10,761 nt of DNA from an archaeon. Lineage in GTDB: Archaea; Hydrothermarchaeota; Hydrothermarchaeia; Hydrothermarchaeales; Hydrothermarchaeaceae. The position numbers were made by a program, and so were the translations under genes. The stretch covers positions 1 to 10,761 of the forward strand of contig JAHJSX010000032.1 of NCBI GenBank assembly GCA_018830205.1. The letters run 5' to 3'. The stretch's first letter is position 1, and each line of letters starts with the position of its first letter. Under the pieces are notes generated by a model, which worked only from the letters and a program-made list of their open reading frames with translations, searched no databases and had not been told where the DNA came from. Of the stretch, positions 6,042 through 10,761 are shown in pieces.

Positions 6042-7794
6042 AGTAGTACTCGCCTTTTGATTTCTGCGCCTTGTCCTTCTGGCTATTCGGCTTGTTTGCC
6101 CGGGGCCTTCCGCTCTCCGGGTCGCGCCTGAATGTCACATTTACATCTTTTAGGAATGCGTTCATGCCCTCCCGCATGCCCCTGATGGATCTTGATGCAC
6201 CCTTTACCCCTGGCTCCCCTTCAAAGACCATGAGCCTATCTGATATGTAGTCGATGAACAGTATGTCGTGGTCAACGATGATGCCTGTCGCCTTCCTCTT
6301 CTCCATTATCCTCCTTATCGTCTTGGCGGTGGAGAGCCTCTGCTCGACATCAAGATAAGCTGAAGGCTCGTCAAGCAGGTATATGTCTGCATCCCGCCCG
6401 AGGCATTCCGCAATTGCGACTTTCTGGAGCTCCCCTCCTGAAAGCTCTGCTATCTGGCGGCCCAATAGCTCGTCCAGCTCAAAGGGTTTTGAAATCTCCG
6501 AGGTGTAAAAACCGGAGCTTAAATCCGTGACTTTTGAGAGCAGCTCAAATACCGTCCTGTCAGAACTCGATTTTATGTACTGGGGCTTGTATGAGACCAG
6601 TACATCTTTGTCCATCTCCCCTTTTTCTGGCACCTCTTCCCCTGCAAGCACCTTCACAAAAGTGGTCTTGCCTGTGGCATTTGGCCCGAGTATTCCAAGC
6701 ACCTCCCCCTTCCTGATTTCCCCGCCTTTTACCTCGAGGTCAAAGTGCTCATAGGATTTATGAATGTCCGTGAATTTTAAGAGGGTCTCGCCTTCCCACG
6801 CCACCGAAGGCGGCCTTACCTCGAATTTCATGGCCTCGGCACGGAACTTTACGTTTTCATCCCTCATGTACCCGCCAAGGTATACATTGATGCCCTGGCG
6901 GACGGTGCTGGGGTGCGACACAATGCCGTAGCTCCTGACACGCCCGTACATCATGTTGATATAGTCCGCGAGGTAGTCAAGGACAATCAAATCGTGCTCC
7001 ACCACTAGCACCCGTTTTTCGCGTGCAAGGTCCCGGATAATGCCTGCCACCTTGAGCCTCTGGCGCACGTCAAGATAGCTTGATGGTTCGTCGAGGATGT
7101 AGATGTCACCATCTCTTAGTATTGTTGCGGCGATGGCGACCCTCTGCAGCTCCCCCCCTGAAATCTCATCGATGCTGCGGTCAATGGTATGTTCAAGCTC
7201 GAGGTCTTTTATAATCTCTTCGAGATTTCCCTTCTCATCCGCCTTTTCCAAAAGGCTCCTGACCTCTCCTTTGACAACCTTTGGCAGGTGGTCCACGTAC
7301 TGGGGCTTGTGAATTGCCTTCATGTTTCCATCGTAAAGCTGTGTGAAATAGTCGTGAAATTGTACCCCTGAGAAATATTCTATGACCTGCTCTTTGCTCC
7401 CGCCCCCAAGCTCTCCGAAGTTAGGTATCAAATCTCCAGAAAGTATCTTGACAATCGTGGTCTTCCCTATGCCGTTCTGGCCTATTATTCCTGTAACAGA
7501 TTTTTCCTGCGGGTACGGCAGCCTGAAAAGGCGAAATGCATTTTCCCCGAACGTGTGAATCATATCGCTTTTAAGCTCCTCTGGGAGGTTCACGATGAAA
7601 ATCGCATCAAACGGGCACTTCTTGGTGCAGATGCCGCAGCCCGTGCAGAGCTCCTCCGAAATTGCAGGCTTTCCGCTTTTTTTGTCAATTACTACAGTCT
7701 CATCGCCCATCCTTACCCCCGGGCAGAACTTTATACACTCCAGCGCACACTTTCTCGGCTGGCAGTTGTCCCTGTCAATAATCGCTAGTCTCAT
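6034..7794 (-). CDS. rli1: ABCE1/Rli1 ribosome recycling ATPase
   Basis: This complete 586-residue ABCE1 splits post-termination ribosomes after release factor action and also takes part in initiation. The N-terminal iron-sulfur domain keeps all eight cysteines: C11, C16, C20, C24 and C50, C53, C56, C60, binding two 4Fe-4S clusters. The first nucleotide-binding domain has Walker A GQNGIGKTT (105-113), signature ISGGELQ (211-217), Walker B IYILDEPSSYLD (231-242) and H268. The second has GPNATGKTT (370-378), LSGGELQ (451-457), IYLLDEPSAYLD (471-482) and H509. The hinge and the C-terminal RPRANKPNSQKDK region match archaeal members. The start is ATG 7794. No strong ribosome binding site is present, only GTGAG close to the ATG, and a TATA-like box lies about 35 bases upstream. 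It is divergent from the deacetylase gene and followed by the overlapping LOG-like gene. Confidence 0.98.
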   Translation of the reverse strand: MRLAIIDRDNCQPRKCALECIKFCPGVRMGDETVVIDKKSGKPAISEELCTGCGICTKKCPFDAIFIVNLPEELKSDMIHTFGENAFRLFRLPYPQEKSVTGIIGQNGIGKTTIVKILSGDLIPNFGELGGGSKEQVIEYFSGVQFHDYFTQLYDGNMKAIHKPQYVDHLPKVVKGEVRSLLEKADEKGNLEEIIKDLELEHTIDRSIDEISGGELQRVAIAATILRDGDIYILDEPSSYLDVRQRLKVAGIIRDLAREKRVLVVEHDLIVLDYLADYINMMYGRVRSYGIVSHPSTVRQGINVYLGGYMRDENVKFRAEAMKFEVRPPSVAWEGETLLKFTDIHKSYEHFDLEVKGGEIRKGEVLGILGPNATGKTTFVKVLAGEEVPEKGEMDKDVLVSYKPQYIKSSSDRTVFELLSKVTDLSSGFYTSEISKPFELDELLGRQIAELSGGELQKVAIAECLGRDADIYLLDEPSAYLDVEQRLSTAKTIRRIMEKRKATGIIVDHDILFIDYISDRLMVFEGEPGVKGASRSIRGMREGMNAFLKDVNVTFRRDPESGRPRANKPNSQKDKAQKSKGEYYYG

Positions 7795-7805
7795 AGTCTC
7801 ACAAC

Positions 7806-7834
7806 AATTTTATGCCACGATGCAGATAAAATTC
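7806..7834. promoter_or_regulatory. Compact divergent promoter between rli1 and deacetylase genes
   Basis: The 44-base spacer carries AATTTTAT on both strands. On plus it is at 7806-7813, centred about 29 bases before ATG 7839. On minus it is at 7833-7826, about 35 bases before ATG 7794. A box near -29 from the ATG would give a leaderless deacetylase mRNA; the rli1 transcript would have a leader of about ten bases. The call rests on TATA-like composition and spacing only. Confidence 0.45.
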
Positions 7835-7838
7835 ACTG

Positions 7839-8720
7839 ATGGGAAATATAAAGGTGCTCGGTAGTATTGCAGTCGTTTTTGCACTTTTGATTTTTATCCT
7901 GAGTTCGCCACTTTACGTATCCATAAGTTTTGACGTAGAGCGGGACCCCACCCAGGCCAATAGAGGAGGGGAATCCTTCGAGGGCATTGAGGTAGTGGAC
8001 AGCCTCCTTGATGTGATGGAGGAGCACGGGGCAAGGGGCACCTTCTTTGTTACCGGCAGGATAGTGGAGCGCTTCCCAAAAACCGTGAAAATTATAGGTA
8101 CCCGGGGCCACGAAGTCGGGGCCCACGGCGGCTTCTACCACGACGAGGTTATTGCGGGCCTCCCTGTGGCCTTGCAGAAAGAAAAGATTTTAGAGACGAA
8201 GACCCAAATAGAGAATGTTACAGGTGAGAGGGTTTTGGGCTACCGCGCCCCGGGGCACAGACTTGATGAAAATACTCTTTTAGCGCTTGAGGAGCTTGGA
8301 TTTGAATACGATTCCAGCGTGGTGCCAAGCATCGGCGGCAGGGCGCTTTACAAACACAGCATTTTTTCGCCCGATGCGCCGTATCATCCAAATAAGGGCT
8401 CGCCCTTCGTGAGAGGGGATATGGGCATGCTTGAAATCCCTATCACGCCGGTCTTCATAAACGGGAACCTCGACTCGCTTTTGGCCTACCAGGGGGCGGC
8501 AATTACGCGCGTAGAACTCCTCCTTGCGGCCCTGGAATGCAAAATAAAAAAGAAACCAATGGTTCTGTACCTCCATCCAGGAATGATGGCCGGCACGAGT
8601 GACGAAGCTTCAAGCTACAGGGGGGGTGAGTATCTAATCTCTGAGTTTGACGCCGCCCTGACCTTCCTTGACCTGCTCGGCGCCAGATACGTTGCGCTTG
8701 AAGAAATTAAATCCTTGTAG
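7839..8720 (+). CDS. Membrane-anchored polysaccharide deacetylase (NodB/CE4-type)
   Basis: This 293-residue protein has a hydrophobic N-terminal segment (about 7-27) preceded by one lysine, so the catalytic part probably sits outside the cell on a signal anchor. The NodB-like domain shows SFDVE (D32, E34) in place of the usual TFDDG, GHEVGAHGGFYH with H91, H96 and H101, GYRAPGH with R136, and YLHPGMM with H246. The DVE form together with RAP and a late LHP resembles the deacetylases linked to exosortase/PEP-CTERM loci more than chitin-oligosaccharide NodB. It would remove acetyl groups from amino sugars in a surface polysaccharide; the substrate is unknown. ATG 7839 is chosen because a TATA-like box lies about 29 bases upstream; GTG 7854 is a later alternative. 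The stop is one base from the stop of the convergent two-CW gene. Confidence 0.88.
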   Translation: MGNIKVLGSIAVVFALLIFILSSPLYVSISFDVERDPTQANRGGESFEGIEVVDSLLDVMEEHGARGTFFVTGRIVERFPKTVKIIGTRGHEVGAHGGFYHDEVIAGLPVALQKEKILETKTQIENVTGERVLGYRAPGHRLDENTLLALEELGFEYDSSVVPSIGGRALYKHSIFSPDAPYHPNKGSPFVRGDMGMLEIPITPVFINGNLDSLLAYQGAAITRVELLLAALECKIKKKPMVLYLHPGMMAGTSDEASSYRGGEYLISEFDAALTFLDLLGARYVALEEIKSL

Positions 8721-8721
8721 A

Positions 8722-8943
8722 TTACTGCAGGTACTCTCGGTCGTAGTTTTCGCCGTAAAAGAAACTGCAATAACGGCAGTCTTTCTTCTGTGCAAAAGTG
8801 CCCTGAACATCTCCACCGCAAAAAGTGCCGGCGACGTGCGCGCAGTGTGTGCCGTGGTCAGGATACGCGGGGCATATGCCCAGCTCACGAGCGTTTTTTC
8901 CGCCTTTCTCGCGGCCGCATTTTTTGTATTCCCAGCAATTCAT
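8722..8943 (-). CDS. Small two-CW domain cysteine-rich protein
   Basis: The 73-residue protein starts MNCWEYKKCGRE and continues with CPAY, then AGTFCGGDVQGTFAQKK and C-R-Y-C near the end, matching small two-CW domain proteins of anaerobes and archaea. Seven cysteines (C3, C9, C24, C34, C42, C56, C59) suggest metal or iron-sulfur binding. In the second half the usual Cys-Trp is C34-A35, so one of the two CW pairs is lost. ATG 8943 is preferred because AGGGAG lies six bases upstream and the family normally begins near M-x-N-C-W. An ATG at 8958 would add five residues without a ribosome binding site. Its role is unknown; related proteins are often hypothetical. A TATA-like box at 9012-9001 serves it. 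Confidence 0.8.
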   Translation of the reverse strand: MNCWEYKKCGREKGGKNARELGICPAYPDHGTHCAHVAGTFCGGDVQGTFAQKKDCRYCSFFYGENYDREYLQ

Positions 8944-8949
8944 TTTTCT

Positions 8950-8955
8950 CTCCCT
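8950..8955 (-). promoter_or_regulatory. Ribosome binding site of the two-CW gene
   Basis: On the minus strand AGGGAG runs from 8955 to 8950, six bases before ATG 8943. It lies just after the alternative ATG at 8958 and so supports the inner start. Confidence 0.5.
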
Positions 8956-9000
8956 CATTAAAAAGTGAATATGTTACTAAAAAATGAAAGATAACTAATG

Positions 9001-9012
9001 AAATATTTATAG
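9001..9012 (-). promoter_or_regulatory. TATA box for the two-CW gene
   Basis: On the minus strand the sequence reads CTATAAATATTT, the best TATA match in the window. Initiation about 25 bases downstream, near 8981, would give a leader of about 38 bases that includes the AGGGAG site before ATG 8943. The rest of the 8944-9055 spacer is AT-rich and shows nothing else I can support. Confidence 0.55.
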
Positions 9013-9055
9013 TTTTGTTTTTTCATGCACAACCCACTACCGCGCACAAGTAGCA

Positions 9056-9721
9056 TTAGACCCCGCTAAATAGCCTCATCGCAAGCCGGCCCGGAAGGCC
9101 CACTGCTTCAATTTTTTTGGCAGTACGCTCTATATCATACTTGACCCGCTTTATCTCGACCTCTCGCGCATTTGTATCAAGTATCCCGTAGCTTGCACGG
9201 CTGTCCCCATCCCTTGGCTGGCCCACGCTGCCAGGATTAAAAATAAGCTTTTCGTCAACAATCTTTTTGAATGGCACATGGGTGTGGCCCATCGCGATTA
9301 TGTTGTTTTTTGTGTAGTTGAAAAAATCTCCAAATACGTAAGCCGGGTCCTCTGGGTATACATACTCCTCAAGGAGGTCTTTCGGGCTTCCGTGTGCCAT
9401 ATAAATTTCGTTGTCATATGACCGCGGCAGGCTTTTTAGAAATTTGAAGTTCTCGGTTGTCAGCTCCCCCCTTGTCCAATCTATTGCCTTTCTGGCTGTG
9501 CGGTTGAACCATGATGTATCGCCAGTTATTACTGCATTGTCATGGTTTCCGAGAATCGATACAATTTTTTGCTCTTTTACGATTTCGATTACCTCATTCG
9601 GGAAAGGATTGTAGCCAACAAGGTCGCCGCAGCAGAACTTTGGCAGGTCTCCAATCTCTTCCAATACGCTCTCAAAAGCAGGGAGATTTGCGTGTATGTC
9701 AGCGATTACTGCTACTTTCAT
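9056..9721 (-). CDS. YfcE/MJ0936-type metallophosphoesterase
   Basis: This 221-residue calcineurin-like phosphoesterase would use two metal ions to hydrolyse phosphodiesters. Numbered from ATG 9721, all expected ligands are visible: D8 and H10 in VIADIHANL, D33 in CGDLVGY, N59 and H60 in GNHD, H110 in AHGSP, and H146 and H148 in GHTHVP. The stretch NPGSVGQPRDGD near 162-173 is typical of the YfcE/MJ0936 group, as is the overall length. Members hydrolyse model phosphodiesters and some cyclic nucleotides; the natural substrate is uncertain. A TTG at 9724 directly precedes the ATG, but ATG 9721 is the natural start. No ribosome binding site is seen, and a TATA-like box about 30 bases upstream suggests a leaderless mRNA. 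It is divergent from the STT3-like gene across 42 bases. Confidence 0.92.
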   Translation of the reverse strand: MKVAVIADIHANLPAFESVLEEIGDLPKFCCGDLVGYNPFPNEVIEIVKEQKIVSILGNHDNAVITGDTSWFNRTARKAIDWTRGELTTENFKFLKSLPRSYDNEIYMAHGSPKDLLEEYVYPEDPAYVFGDFFNYTKNNIIAMGHTHVPFKKIVDEKLIFNPGSVGQPRDGDSRASYGILDTNAREVEIKRVKYDIERTAKKIEAVGLPGRLAMRLFSGV

Positions 9722-9726
9722 CAAGC

Positions 9727-9756
9727 ATAATATTTTTCCTTGGGAATATTAAAATT
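9727..9756. promoter_or_regulatory. Compact divergent promoter between phosphoesterase and STT3-like genes
   Basis: The 42-base spacer has ATAATATTTTT on plus at 9727-9737, about 32 bases before ATG 9764. On minus, AATTTTAATATTCC runs from 9756 to 9743, with its TATA-like core about 30 bases before ATG 9721. Neither gene has a Shine-Dalgarno motif, which fits leaderless or near-leaderless transcripts from both boxes. Confidence 0.42.
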
Positions 9757-9763
9757 ATGGGTT

Positions 9764-10761
9764 ATGAAGAGGCATGAGTTTATTTTTCTCGGGGCTGTGT
9801 ACCTGCTCGGCCTTTACCTACGCCTCGGGCCGCGTCTTGAGATAGACCCACACCAGCTAACGTTTCAGGGAGACATCTGGTACAGGCTCTGCATGGCGCA
9901 GGCAATTCTTGACAATCACACACTGCCGGACCCGGACATCCGGTATCTGGCATATGGATGTGTGCCGATGTGGTACCCTCCGCTCTCGCCCATGCTTTTT
10001 GCGTTTGGAAGCTACATAACCAGCTTCGACATTGCGACTTTCTCATCAAGGGTCGTCCCGTTTTTCGAGGCCGCGACGCCGCTTTCGCTTTACCCCCTTG
10101 CCCGATACCTCTACTCAGAGCGTGTGGCAGTTGTTTCGACCACTGTGCTGGCAATGACTCCCTCTTTTGTGTTCTGGAGCGGGATTTCAGACCCGCAGTC
10201 CTTCACGCTTTTTATTATTCCTCTGCTTGTTGCGGGCTGGATTTGGCATTCGAAGCAGAAACAGGATAACATGCGGCTTCTGGCTTTCGGTGTTGTTCTT
10301 GGAGTCAACTTCCTGATGCACCTATCCTATTTCATTACTTTGATAATCCTACTGACCACTACGCTCGCACTTGTCATCAACAGGGAGGCAAAGCGGGTGC
10401 TGTTTTTAGACCTTCTGAAAATTATACTCGTATCGCAGGTCATAACAGCGCTCTGGTGGCTGCCGAAAAACCTCTACTGGTGGTGGATAAACGCACTTGT
10501 CACCTCAAGCGGGATGTACGGGGCAGTAAGGCATCTTTCAGAATACGGGATTGTCACCGCAAGCCTTGGGATTCTGGCCTTCCTCTATATCAGCCACGGG
10601 TACCTTCTACGACATCGGCTCCGGCATCTCATTCTAATTCTCTGGGCAATACCTCTTTTTATCGAAACGCAAAACGAGAGCATTATTGGCTTGCTTTCGA
10701 AAGTGGACCCAGGGCTTTACAACACGCTTGAGTGGTCAACGCTTGGAAAGCCGCTTGAGGG
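9764..10761 (+). CDS. STT3/AglB-like polytopic membrane glycosyltransferase, N-terminal part
   Basis: From ATG 9764 the frame is open to the window end, 332 codons, so the gene is cut by the edge and not disrupted. The layout is that of GT-C glycosyltransferases. A first membrane segment (about 6-20) is followed by an external loop with GDIWYRLCMAQAIL (36-49), where D37 fits the acidic residue of the STT3 DxD-like site. Y71-P-P-L-S follows and then many membrane segments. RVVPFFEAATPLSLYPLARYL and WSGISDPQSF (138-147) are typical of archaeal STT3-like proteins. The WWDYG signature would lie in the missing C-terminal part, so AglB, which transfers glycan to Asn, cannot be separated from related GT-C enzymes. 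No ribosome binding site is visible; an earlier ATG at 9757 is out of frame and soon stops. Confidence 0.8.
   Translation, partial: MKRHEFIFLGAVYLLGLYLRLGPRLEIDPHQLTFQGDIWYRLCMAQAILDNHTLPDPDIRYLAYGCVPMWYPPLSPMLFAFGSYITSFDIATFSSRVVPFFEAATPLSLYPLARYLYSERVAVVSTTVLAMTPSFVFWSGISDPQSFTLFIIPLLVAGWIWHSKQKQDNMRLLAFGVVLGVNFLMHLSYFITLIILLTTTLALVINREAKRVLFLDLLKIILVSQVITALWWLPKNLYWWWINALVTSSGMYGAVRHLSEYGIVTASLGILAFLYISHGYLLRHRLRHLILILWAIPLFIETQNESIIGLLSKVDPGLYNTLEWSTLGKPLE

Noticed and set aside
8959..9055. Possible plus-strand promoter or small RNA from the ATATTTATA box
   Set aside because: The box reads better on minus with correct spacing to the two-CW gene, and no plus-strand gene or stable hairpin follows.
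9722..9724. TTG start one codon ahead of the phosphoesterase ATG
   Set aside because: ATG 9721 follows directly and gives the normal family N-terminus.
9780..10308. Minus-strand open frames opposite the STT3-like gene
   Set aside because: The plus frame is open to the window end with membrane segments and GT-C motifs; the minus readings have shadow-like composition.
1..10761. Bacterial origin suggested by the SpoVG-family gene
   Set aside because: A full ABCE1/Rli1, class III pilins, archaeal A24 peptidase and TATA-like promoters on the same stretch point to an archaeon.

Overview
The window comes from an archaeon. A complete ABCE1/Rli1 ribosome-recycling ATPase, found only in archaea and eukaryotes, is encoded at 6034-7794. 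Four archaeal class III prepilins (leader ending in Gly or Ala, mature chain starting Q-x-S/T-x-E) and an archaeal A24 prepilin peptidase are also present. Several genes have TATA-like boxes and apparently leaderless starts, and others have GGTGA/GGAGG ribosome binding sites. The lineage cannot be narrowed from this sequence. The mixture of euryarchaeal-type pilin genes with a SpoVG-family protein, usually regarded as bacterial, suggests an uncultured or little-studied group.

Layout. Positions 1-82 (-) may hold the start of a membrane protein that runs off the edge. 116-1357 (-) is a B12-binding-domain radical SAM enzyme. 1468-5586 (+) is one tightly packed run: a SpoVG-family protein with an acidic tail, a very short class III pilin, an A24 prepilin peptidase, three further class III pilins and a DUF2101-like membrane protein. 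Convergent to this run, 7794 down to 5583 (-) holds rli1 followed by an overlapping TIGR00725/LOG-like Rossmann protein. 7839-8720 (+) is a membrane-anchored NodB-type polysaccharide deacetylase. 8943 down to 8722 (-) is a small two-CW cysteine-rich protein. 9721 down to 9056 (-) is a YfcE/MJ0936-type metallophosphoesterase. 9764 to the window end (+) is the N-terminal part of a polytopic STT3/AglB-like membrane glycosyltransferase. No tRNA, rRNA, CRISPR array or insertion sequence was seen, and no stretch over 300 bases lacks a gene.

How the parts fit. The 1.5-5.6 kb run looks like a pilus subunit and processing locus: the peptidase would trim the four prepilins and the short pilin could be the main filament subunit. 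The assembly ATPase and canonical platform protein are not in the window. The pilins carry 15 N-X-S/T sequons in total, and an STT3-like protein about 4 kb away makes N-glycosylated pili plausible. The most unusual element is the SpoVG-family gene heading this locus, five bases before the short pilin gene.
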